Shown piece after piece: positions 12,385 to 22,911 of a stretch of 64,000 bases of DNA. Under the pieces are notes generated by a model. The model was not told the DNA's origin and searched no databases. It saw only the letters and a list, made by a program, of their open reading frames with translations. Every line of letters begins with the position of its first letter. Position 1 is the first letter of the stretch. Source of the stretch: Salticus scenicus (lineage: Eukaryota > Arthropoda > Arachnida > Araneae > Salticidae); NCBI GenBank assembly GCA_963930645.1, contig OZ005653.1, positions 112,201,259 through 112,265,258 on the forward strand, in the 5' to 3' direction. The position numbers were made by a program, and so were the translations under genes.

Positions 12385-12655
12385 ACTAATCTCTCATAAG
12401 TAATATCACTAAGTATTCTTCGAAAATTCGAATTATTGTGATCAAATGAAATTTATTCTGAAAGACAGGGAAAATATTGCGGGAGCTGTTCCATTTCCTT
12501 ATTTACGAAATCAAGTAAAGTGGTTGTTAAGTAAGTGGTGATAAAGAGAAATCTTCTTTTGGCAGTTAGTAGATTACGAGTTGCGTTTGTTTGTTCGTTT
12601 GTTTTATTTATATGGCTTCGCAGTTTGTAGATAATATATTATTTTTTATGTTGAC
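12385..12655. repeat. Dispersed 260-bp repeat, copy 2
   Basis: Direct copy of the repeat at 3310-3590, moderately diverged. Both copies keep the ATCAAATGAAATTTATTCT segment and the AAGTGGTTGTTAAGTAAGT segment. Confidence 0.75.
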
Positions 12656-12899
12656 GATTTGTAATGACGGATGTATATTAAGAAATAATAAATATTATTG
12701 ATTATAAGGGGGTAAAAAAATATCATTTTATTATTTGTGAAATATATTCACTCAGCATTAAAAGATTGAAAATTAATGTCACGGATTTAAAAAGCTTCTT
12801 TTATAAAAAAGGCTCAAATTTTTTGTAACTAACACAAAAAATTATGCCTTAGCTAAAACGATGCTCGGTATTAAAAAAAAAAAAGAAAGAAGAAGAAAG

Positions 12900-15440
12900 A
12901 AAGATCATGCAGTACGCATTGGTTACTAACACTTTCCAACTGTACTTAATTGTTGTATCGAATAAATTTTAATATTCTTTGCGTACGTTATCACACAACA
13001 GACAGAAGGACTGAAAAATATACAGTTAGACTAATTGATTTTAAAATTACTCTTACGCATTTTGGAAAGTGTTAAAAAGACTTAACGCAAAATAAAATGC
13101 AGCCATTAGATAATAATTACAGCTTTTCATCTTTTTGAATATTTTAGTATAGCCCTGTAAATCAGAAAGTTAATCATATAATATTCTATACAAAACATTA
13201 TTTTAGAGTATTCACAATAAATTTCAATATTTTTATGATTTTTACAGTAGAAAGACTTTTAAATATAACTTTCAAAAAATTCTGTCCTAAAACGTAATGC
13301 ATTGGCATTTTTTATTTTTTTGTTGTTGTTGTCCCCGTAAACAAACTAGTTGTACAGGACCTAGTAATGTCATTTTAAATGGGGAACATTCTATAGGGAT
13401 AATGTTTATAAAAATAACACTCATCGAACACAACGCTTTCGAATGCTTTTGGATGTCCCTGTACACAAACCAGAAACGATATTCACTCGATTTTCAATAT
13501 GGAACATCCGATAGTGAACTTCAATAAAATATATCATTTTCGAGAAATTCCATAAAAAATTACAGGAGTTAGATCGCGGGCTTACAGACAGACAGACAGA
13601 TGGACAGATACACAAACTGAAATTATATTCACATTTAAAAGTGTTAGAAAGTGTTAAAAAACTTAATATAAACGAAAGTACAATTTTAGCAATTTTTTAT
13701 TAATAGCTCTTAACATAAATGGATATTTTCTGTCACCCTGTACATCTAATGCTAATTATGCTATATTCTATGCAAAGCACTTTTTTTAGCACATAAATAA
13801 CATATTTCAATTTCCTAAAACTTCGTGGAAAGTAAAGTTATTAAAATTTGATTTATAGAAATATCTCTCACAGAACGCAATGCTTTGGAATACTTTTGAG
13901 TGTCCCTGTGTATAAATCGGTGGTGGTATTTCCTCCATTTTATACAGGAAAAATCCGATAGTGAACTTGAGCAACATATTTCAATTTCATTAAGAATTGT
14001 GTACAGTAAGAGTATGAAAATATGGTTTATAAAAATGGCTCTCATAGAACACAATGCTATAAAATAATTTCGGGTGCCCCTGTACACAAACCAGTAGAGG
14101 TATAAACTCCATTTTCAATAGGGAACATCCGATAGTGAACTTGAATAACATATATCAGTTTTAAGAAATTCCATATGGGAGTTAGAGATCGGACAGGAAG
14201 ACAGGCAGCCAGACGGACGGACGGACAGGCAGATACAAAAAACTGAAATCATATTCGCACTTAAAAAATACTAGAAAGTGTTAAAAACGCTTAACGTAAA
14301 CGAAAGTACAATTCTAGCAATTTTTTATTAATACCTCTTAATATAACTGGATATTTTTGTGCCACCCTGTAAATCTAATGCTAATCATGCTACATTCTAT
14401 GCAAAGCATTCTTTTGTGCATTTAAATAACATATTTCAACTTCCTAAAACTTCGTGGATAATAAAGTTATTAAAATTTGATTTATAGAAATATCTCTCCT
14501 AGAACGCAATGCTTTGGAATACTTTTGAGTGTCCCTGTACATAAACCGATGGTGGTATTTCCTCCATTTGATACAGGAAACATCCACTAGTAAACTTGAA
14601 TAACATATTTTAATTTCATTATGATATGTCTACAGTAAAGTTATGAAAATATGTTTTATAGAAATACCTCTCATAGAACACAATGCTTTGGAATACTTTC
14701 GGGTGTCCCTGTACACAAACCAGTAGAGGTATAGACTCCATTTTCAATAGGGAACGTCCGATAGTGAATTTGAATAACATATTTCAATTTCATTAACATA
14801 TGTCTACAGTATAGGTATGAAAATATGGTTTATAGAAATACCTCTCATAGAAGCAATGCTTTGAAATACTTTTGGGTGTCCCTGTACACAAACTGCAGTA
14901 GAGTTATAAACTCCATTTTCAATAGGGAACGTCCGATAGTGAACTTGAATAACATATTTCAATTTCATTAAGATATGTCCACAGTAAAGGTATAAAAATA
15001 TGGTTTATATATATACCTCTCATAGAACGCAATGCTTTAAAATACTTTCGGGTGTCCCTGTACACAAACCAGTAGAGGTATAAACTACATTTTCAATAGG
15101 GAATGTACGATAGTGAACTTGAATAACATATTTCAATTTCATTTAAATATGTCTACAGTAAAGGTATGAAATTATGGTTTATTGAAATACCTCTCATAGA
15201 ACACAATGCTTTGAAATACTTTCGGGTGTCCCTGTACACAAACCAGTAGAGGTATAAACATCATTTTCAATAGGGACCGTCCGACAGTGAACTTGAATAA
15301 CATATATTAGTTTCAAGAAATCCCATAAATATTTACGGGAGTTAGAGCGCAGACAGACAGACAGACAGACAAACCGAAGTCATAAACACTTTTCAACCTT
15401 GTTGGAAAGTTTTAAAAAAAACAGTCATGGCTTTCGCGCA
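12900..15440 (+). repeat. Family A higher-order block 1
   Basis: Starts with a head segment (ATCATGCAGTACGCATTGGTT, then AACACTTTCCAACTG at about 12928) and ends at CAACCTTGTTGGAAAGT near 15415. Head and tail therefore carry short inverted copies of ACTTTCCAAC, a possible terminal inverted repeat. It holds three (ACAG)n tracts. Confidence 0.65.
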
Positions 15441-15609
15441 CAGTTTTCAGTTGAATAAAATAATGAAAACGAATATTTTAACGAAACACTTATCTCAATC
15501 ACAGCAATAAATTAAGAAAAAAAATATAAAAGATTATGTATGGTTTATATGCTTTCAGAAGATTCTTTAATTGATTATCAGTAAATAAAGAAAAAGAAAA
15601 CAAGAAAGA

Positions 15610-18600
15610 AAAATCATGCAGTACGCATTGATTAGCAACACTTTCCAACTGTACACAATTGTTGTATCGAATAACTATTAATGCTCTTTGCCTACGGTAT
15701 CGCACAACAGACAGAAGGACTGAAAAACATACAGATAGATTAATTGATTTTAAAATTACTCTTAGGCATTTTGGAAAGTGTTAAAAAGGCTTAACGCAAA
15801 AGAAAATGCAGCCGTTAGATTATAATTACAGCTTTTAAAATCCCTGAATATTTTACTGTAGCTCTGTAAATCTGAAAGTTAATCATATCATAGTCTATAC
15901 AAAACAATATTTTAGAATATTAATAATACATGTCAATGTTCTTAAGATTTTTGTAGTAGAAAGTTTTTTAAATACAACTTTTAAAAAATTCTGTCCTAAA
16001 ACGTAAAACATTGGCTTTTTTTATATTTTTGTTGTTGTTGTTGTCCCTGTAAACAAACTAGTTGTGCAGGGTCTATTAATGACATTTTAAATAGGGAACA
16101 TTCCATAGGGAACTTGAGTGTATAATTTTTAAAAAATTCTCAAAATATTCACAAATGATAGGAGCAGGAGACAAACATATAGAAAGGTAGACAATCAGAC
16201 AGACAGATGCACAAATTGAAATCATATTCCCACTAAAATTATAAGAAAGGGTTAAAACGCTCATGTAAACAAAAGTGCAATTCCAGCAAATTTTTATTGA
16301 TACCTCTTAATGTAACTGATTTTTTTTGTGTGGCCCTGTAAATATAATGCTAGCCATACTATATTACATAGAAGACACACTATTTTGTGCATACGAATAA
16401 TATATTTCAATTGCATTAAGCTTTGTGGAAAATAAAATTATTAAAATTTGGTTTATAAAAATAACTCTCATACAACACAATGCTTTGGAGTACTTTCAAG
16501 TGACCCTGTACACAAACCAGTTAGAAATGTACTCTATTTTACATAGGAAAACTCCGATAGGGAACTGAATAACATATTAAAATTTCATAAAAGTTTCTAT
16601 ACATTAAAGGTATTAAAATATGATTTATAGAAACTCCTCTCATAGAACACAATGCTTTCGAATACTTTTGGGTGTCCATGTGCACAAACCAGAAGAGGTA
16701 CCCATTCCATTTTCAATAGGTAACATACGATAGTGAACTTCAATAAAATATATCGCTTTAAAGCAATTCCATAAATATTTACGGGAATTAGAGCGCAGAA
16801 AAGACAGAGAGACAGATAGACGGACAGAAGAAAAGTCAGACATATACACAAATTGAATATATATTCACACTAAAAAAATAATAGAAAGTGTCAAAAAGGC
16901 TTAATGTAAACGATAGTACAATTCTAGCAATTTTTTATTACTAGCTCTGAATATAACTGAATATTTTTGTGTCCCCCTGTAAATCTAATGGCAACCATGC
17001 TGTATTCTATGCAAAGCATTCTTTTGTTCATATAAATAACGCATTTAAATTTCCTAAAACTTCGTGGAAAGTAAAGTTATTAAAATTTGATTTATAGAAA
17101 TATCTCACAAAGAACGTAATGCTTTGGAGTACTTTTGAGTGTCCCTGTACCTAAACTAGTGGTGATATGAAAACTATTTTATATACGAAACATCAAATAG
17201 TGAACTTGAATAACATATGTCAATTTCATGGAGATATTGTACAGTAAAGGTATGAAAATATGGTTTATAGAAATACTCTTATAGAACACAATTCTTTGAA
17301 ATACTTTCGGGTGTCCCTGTACACAAACCGGTAGAGGTATAATCTCCATTTTCAATAGGAAACATTCGATAGTGAACTTGAATAACATATATCAGTTTCA
17401 AAAAATTCCATAAATATTTACGGGAGTTAGAGCGCGGGCAGACAGACAGACTGACAGACGGACAGATACACAAATGGATATCATATTCACACTTAAAAAA
17501 ATGCTTGGAAGTGTTAAAAACGCTTAATGTAAACGAAAGCAGAATTCTAGCAAACTTTTAATAATAGCTCTTAATATAACAGTATATTTTTGTTTCACCC
17601 TGTAAATCTAATGCTAATCATGCTATATTCTACGTAAAGCATTCTTTTGTGCATATAAATAATATATTTCAATGTCCTAAATCTTCGTGGAAAGTAAAGT
17701 TACTAAAATTTGATTTATATAAATATCTCTCATAGAACGCAATGCTTTAGAATACTTTTTAGTGTCCTTGTATATAAAACAGAGTTGGTATTTAATCCAT
17801 TTTATAGAGAAAAAATCCAATAGTGAACTTGAATAACATATTTCAATTTCATTAAGATATGTGTACAGTAAAGGTATAAAAATATGATTTATAGAAATAC
17901 CTCTCATAGAACGCAATGCTTTGAAATACTTTCGGGTGCCCCTGTACACAAACCAGTAGAGGTATAAACTCCATTTTCAACAGGGAACATCCGATAGTGA
18001 ACTTCAATAACATATATTAGTTTCAAGAAATTCCGCAAATATTTACGGGAATTAGAGCGCAGAGAGTCAGAAAGACGGACAGACAGAAGGACAAACCGAA
18101 GTCATTAACACTTTTCAAACTTGCTGGGAAGTGTTAAAAACGTTAGAAAGGGTTAAAAACGCTTAATGTAAACGAATGTACACTTTTAGCAAATATTTAT
18201 TAATAGCTCTTTATAAAACTGAATATTTTTGTGTCACCCTATAAATCTAATGCTAATCATGCGATATTCTATGCAAATCATTTTCTTTTGTGCTTATAAA
18301 TAACACATTTCAATTTCATAAAACTTCGTGCAAAGTAACGTTATTAAAATTTAGTTTATAGAAATATCTCTCATAAAACGCAATGCTTTGGAATACTTTT
18401 GTGTGCCCCTGTAGTGGTGGTATTTGCTCCATTTTATACAGTAAACATCCGATAGTGAACTTGAATAACATATTTCAATTTCATTCAGATTTGTGTGCAG
18501 TAAGGGTATGGAAATATGGTTTATAGCCTCTCATAGAACACAATGCTTTCGTAATAATTTTGTGTGTCCCTGTACACAAATCAGTGGTGGTATTTACTCC

Positions 18601-19290
18601 ATTTTATACAGGAAGCATCCGATAGTGAACCTGAATAACATATTTCAATTTCATTAAGATTTGTGTACAGTAAGGGTATGGAAATATGGTTTATAGAAAT
18701 GCATGTCATAGAACACAATGCTTTGAAATATTTTAGGGGGTCCCTGTACACACACCAGTAGAGGTATAAACTCCATTTTCAACAGGGAACATCTGATAGT
18801 GAACTTGTATATCTTATTTCAATTTCATTAAGATTTTTGTACATTAAGGGTATGAAAATATGGTTTATAGAAATGCCTCTCATAGAACACAATGCTTTGA
18901 AATATATTCGGGGGTCCCTGTACACAAACCAGTAGAGGTATAAACTTAATTTTGAATAGGGAACATCCGGTAGTGAATTTGTATAACATATTTCAATTTC
19001 ATTAAGATTTTTGTACAGTAAGGGTATGAAAATATGGTTTATAGAAATTCCTCTCATAGAACACAATGCTTTGAAATATTTCGGGGGTCGCTGTACACAA
19101 ACCAGTAGAGGTATAAACTCCATTTTCAATAGGGAACATCCGATAGTGAACTTGAATAATATATATCAGTTTCAAGAAATTCCATAAATATTTACGGGAG
19201 TTAGAGCCCGGACGGACAGACAGACGGACAGACAGACAGACCCAATGCATAAACACTTTTCAACTTTGTTGGAAAGTGTTAGAAAGAAGA
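15610..19290 (+). repeat. Family A higher-order block 2
   Basis: Repeats the head of block 1 almost exactly (ATCATGCAGTACGCATTGATT and AACACTTTCCAACTGTA near 15642) and ends at CAACTTTGTTGGAAAGTGTTAG near 19280. It holds five (ACAG)n tracts, so it is about 1.1 kb longer than block 1, consistent with different numbers of the internal ~620-bp module. Confidence 0.65.
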
Positions 19291-20105
19291 AGAAACCATT
19301 TTTAATGCTATGTTTAATCGTAATAATAGTAATGTGGAAACTTAATAATAATAAACTAAATATGCAAAATTTAAATACGTTCCCAGAGATTAACAAAATA
19401 AATAAATAAATTGGCATGTGTTTATAAAATTTAAATTGAAGGCTGTGACAGTATTTTAAATTTCTTTGGGACGTTTTGGCTTCAAAACATATAAATATCG
19501 TGATGTAAATGATGCATATATTTGTTTTAAGTTTCACGTAAACGAATATGTAGTAATTTGAACTGGCAAGCCGAAATAAATTTCGAAATACATATTTAAA
19601 AATCGAGCGCTAAGCGGACTTATAACGAATCGTTTTATGAATAACATAAATGCATGTAAATATATCACTTTATAAGTTTTTTAATACAAACATACACACA
19701 CATGCATATACACATTTATAAATTAATTAAATATTATTAAGTATAAACAGAAAAAAATAACAATAAAACGAGAAAAATAATTAACCCAAAAAGCATTGAG
19801 GGTATCGTGAGGGAGATCCTCAAATGCAGGGTGGAAAAAGAACAGGAAAACTTTTTAGGGCATACCAGCAAAAGCTAAATGTATATCGGTCCCCTAATAT
19901 GTATATTGGCCTGAAGAAAATAATCTGTAAATACTGTAGGACGAATTTACAAATGAATATATATATATATATATATATATATGAAAGAAAAAGAAAAAAA
20001 TAAGTAAAATTACACATCAATATATAAAAATATACATCTAAAATCTTATTACGATTGAAAAAAAAAAAAAAAAAAAACACTTACCAAAAACAATACATAT
20101 ATATA
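19290..20105. other. AT-rich spacer upstream of the retrotransposon
   Basis: No gene seen. It contains an (AT)n tract at about 19956-19982 and a poly-A tract at about 20060-20078. The short AT run just before 20106 supplies the TATA target site of the retrotransposon. Confidence 0.55.
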
Positions 20106-20750
20106 TGAAAGGATAAAGAGAGGTAAGTTTTTAAATTATTATTTTATTATTTTAAATTAATAGTGAGCAATAATTTAAAGAAAATCCCATTAGAAAGTCT
20201 TAACTTAAAATTAATTCTAAAGTTTCCCCTGTAAAGTAAGTTTTAGCACAATGCGCGACCATAACGCAAAAGTCATAAAAGAGAACCAATTTTAAGAGAA
20301 GAAAGTGATGAGTAAGTGCAACTTGCAGCTTTTTGTGGTTAGGAACTGCATAGTAATTAATCCCGGCTATCTGGACCTCAGCTAAGCTGTCAATCATTAA
20401 GTTAATATCCAATAATCAGAGGAAGGAGTGGTTTGAGTTCCCGCCAAAAATGCCAGTATTTAAGTGAAAACACGCATAGAAAAGGGCTCTCTTCTTGTTC
20501 TCTCTTGCTTAATTAACCTACGGCAAAATAACGGCCCGAGAGGGGTCACGGGGATCACATGATGTTTGATCGCGGGCCTCCGGCTACACTGCGCTGCTCC
20601 CATTTGCTCAGCCTATAATTATGGATTGTATCTTATGATATGTTCCAGATGGATAAATAAAAACATGTGCTGCAATTTTGGAGTTATTACTGAGTGCCAG
20701 CCTCTTTCCTTCATAGCTATTATGTGACTCAAGTAAGGGAATTCGTCACA
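20106..20750 (+). repeat. 5' LTR
   Basis: Length 645 bp, the same as the 3' LTR. I count about 12 substitutions and no indels between them (roughly 2 percent). A possible polyadenylation signal (GATAAATAAAAACA) lies at about 20652-20665, and a GC-rich block at 20531-20600 stands out from the AT-rich surroundings. LTRs of this kind carry promoter and polyadenylation signals, but the start of transcription is not visible from sequence alone. Confidence 0.95.
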
Positions 20751-21929
20751 TTAAAATAAGTCAACAGGATTGGAACACCTGCTATAAAATAAACACTAAG
20801 TGTACTCAATAAGTTATGGCTGCAAGAAAATTAATTATGTGTGATCGTGACCCCTCTCGGAGGGACACTAAATTAAATCTATATCAATAAAGGCAGCCTT
20901 CTCAAAAGAAAAATATCGTTCCTTATCTTTTATACGTAATGGAGAAAAGAAAATAAAGGAGAAGATATTCATTCATTTAATCAGTCAAAAAGAGCTTTCT
21001 CCTATCTTTCATTCAACAGAGACTTAATCTCCTCTCAAATAAAGTGGGTCAAATTGTGTTGATCTCTCTGCATTCATAATGTGTTCTGCCATTATCAAGA
21101 GTGTGGAATCAAGGTCAGAGCCATGTGTTGATAAAAAGAAGGAAAACCAGAGCAGATGGTTCTTCCATTATCAAATGTGTTATTTCATCAAGGTCATTGG
21201 CCTCATTCACTGGATGGAGAAAAGTTAGAAATAGATAAACAATCGGATGTGTCAAAGTCATTTCATTTTGTTTTTGCTGACAGCAGAAAAGTTATAAAAA
21301 ATTTATTTTTATTTTTGTTCTGATATTTACCGGGAAAAAAGTAAGTAGAAAAGACAGTTTTGTTTGTTTATTTTACAGTAATATATATATATATATATAT
21401 ATTGGACAAAAAAAAAAAGAACAATAAACTGGACAAGTCTATTAAGTTTATTTTTTTATGAACTAAAAAAAAAGTAATAATAATAATAATAAAAATAATA
21501 AAAATAATAATACAATAAGTATTTTTTAATGTGTGTTAATTGCTATAGTAAAAATGAGTATTTTTGCAGTTCTCCCATATTTAATAATGAATTTTTATTA
21601 TATTTAAGGAGTATATAAATTATTTTTTATTGTTCATTTTCTGCATAAGTATTTAAAAAAATGTTGACATTTTCAAGGTTAAAGTGTATTATTTTCTGAA
21701 GGTTTGTTTTTATTTGAAATTTGCATATTATTATGTTTAAGAGTTATCTAAATTGGTGTTGGTTTTTAATGTCTGCATAATTATTTTTAAAAATTGATAT
21801 TTTCTCAAAGTTGGTATTATTTTCTAAATTTTTATTTTTATTTGAAACTTGAATATATTTCATAAAGGTTGAATTTCTTTGAAAAAAAATTGAATTTTTT
21901 AAATTTGAAGTTAAAAAATAGAAGTTAAA
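20751..21929 (+). other. Leader region between 5' LTR and gag
   Basis: Untranslated leader of about 1.2 kb. No obvious TGG-starting primer-binding site touches the LTR; the first candidate, TTGGAACACCTGC near 20770, starts about 20 bases inside and I could not match it to a tRNA. The segment 20841-20860 is complementary to LTR sequence 20536-20558. Downstream there are (AT)n at about 21381-21402 and AAT-rich runs near 21475-21515. Confidence 0.6.
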
Positions 21930-22834
21930 ATGGCCAAGGACCCACCCGAAGATCCAGTGGTCCCTGAGAATACATGTGGAGGTGATTTAGGTGCCATTTC
22001 AGACATGCCGTATTTTGACGCGTGGTGTCAGGGGAATAAAAAAGACGCGATTTGGAAGGTTAGGAACATACAAAGGTTTTTAAAGGGGAGAGCCCTAACA
22101 GTTTATGTTAATAATAGCTTAAATATGATGCACTGGGAAGAAGTAGTATAAATTTTTAATGAGCAATTTACTACACCTGAAGAGACCTCTTTAAATGATT
22201 TTTCAAGTATTGTATTCAAACAGAGTGACAATGTTATAGATTACTATCACAAAAAACTTCAAGTGGGACGAGCTTTAGGTCTAGAACCTAAATTCTTGTT
22301 GGACGGGTTAACAGACGGATTGCCTTTAACTTTAAAACAACTTGTGGTGGTTAATTCCCCGAAAAGCCTAAATGAATCGAGGGATTTGGTTCATCGCTTA
22401 GATAAATTGCAACTATCGGAAAAATCAGCTGAACCCCTCCCACTTAAGTCGGATCAGTATCCAAAATATAACTACTCTCAAGTTTTCAATAGAGCCCCTG
22501 TGCAATACAATCCCCGTCCACAACCTTGGAGTTATCGATTTCCTAATGTAAATAGACCCCATATGGATACTCTAATCAAAATCAACCCACTAGGACTCAT
22601 GATAATCGACCCAATTTACAAGGGCCTAGACCCCAGCAGTCAAACGCAAATGCACGACTACATTTTCAAGGACCTTTACCTCCATTTCCATGTAAATATT
22701 GTACTAAAATTAACATCCCTAACGCGTTTCATTGGCATAGAGAATGCCCTTTCAAGCAGGAACAACCGACTCATACCACAGAAGAATCCACAGTATTAAA
22801 CAGTACGACAGAAGGTGTAAATAACACATATTGA
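21930..22834 (+). pseudogene. gag: gag polyprotein, broken
   Basis: Gag forms the retrotransposon particle and binds its RNA. The frame opens MAKDPPEDPVV at 21930. A TAA at 22149-22151 interrupts it after 73 codons, and the same frame resumes with the capsid-like segment that reads FLLDGLTDGLPLTLKQLVV. A change of frame near 22560 is needed to continue into a Pro/Asn/Gln-rich linker and a zinc knuckle, CKYCTKINIPNAFHWHREC at about 22691-22747, spaced C-X2-C-X9-H-X4-C. That frame stops with TGA at 22832-22834. The protein would be about 300 residues. I infer the capsid assignment from position and the zinc knuckle, not from a strong motif. Confidence 0.82.
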
Positions 22835-22911
22835 CAGTTTGCCGCGACCGGTCGCATAATTCAAAAGAAGGGTACCCAAAGAAAGAATCAGCAAACAAGT
22901 CAAAGTGTTAA

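Larger units (their letters stand above)
12900..19290 (+). repeat. Family A: ~173-bp monomer array in a higher-order arrangement
   Basis: The phrase GTCCCTGTACACAAACC and variants recur at about 13460, 13905, 14075, 14531, 14706, 14880, 15053, 15227, 16505, 16674, 17140, 17313, 17767, 17937, 18400, 18567, 18740, 18915 and 19088. Steps of 167-175 bases separate neighbours within runs. Every monomer also carries TCATAGAACACAATGCTTT, TCCATTTTCAATAGGGAACA and GATAGTGAACTTGAATAACA. Runs of monomers are closed by a TTTACGGGAGTTAGAGCGC segment, an (ACAG)n tract and a linker beginning GTGTTAAAAACGCTTAA. The (ACAG)n tracts fall near 13590, 14200, 15360, 16180, 16810, 17450, 18075 and 19225, so intervals are about 610-640 or about 1160. 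Minus-strand open frames in the array are products of the monomer sequence. Family unidentified. Confidence 0.88.

Noticed and set aside
13421..19256. Several minus-strand frames of 60-120 codons as genes
   Set aside because: They all translate the same family A monomer or the (TCTG)n tract, and frames differ from unit to unit.
12900..19290. CRISPR-like array
   Set aside because: The regularly spaced units are ~173 bp and similar along their whole length; there are no short identical repeats with unique spacers, and the sequence is clearly eukaryotic.
20200..20412. 70-codon minus-strand frame MDINLMIDSLAEVQ inside the LTR, also at 27378-27590
   Set aside because: It is present in both LTR copies because they are duplicates; there is no sign of coding constraint and no known motif.
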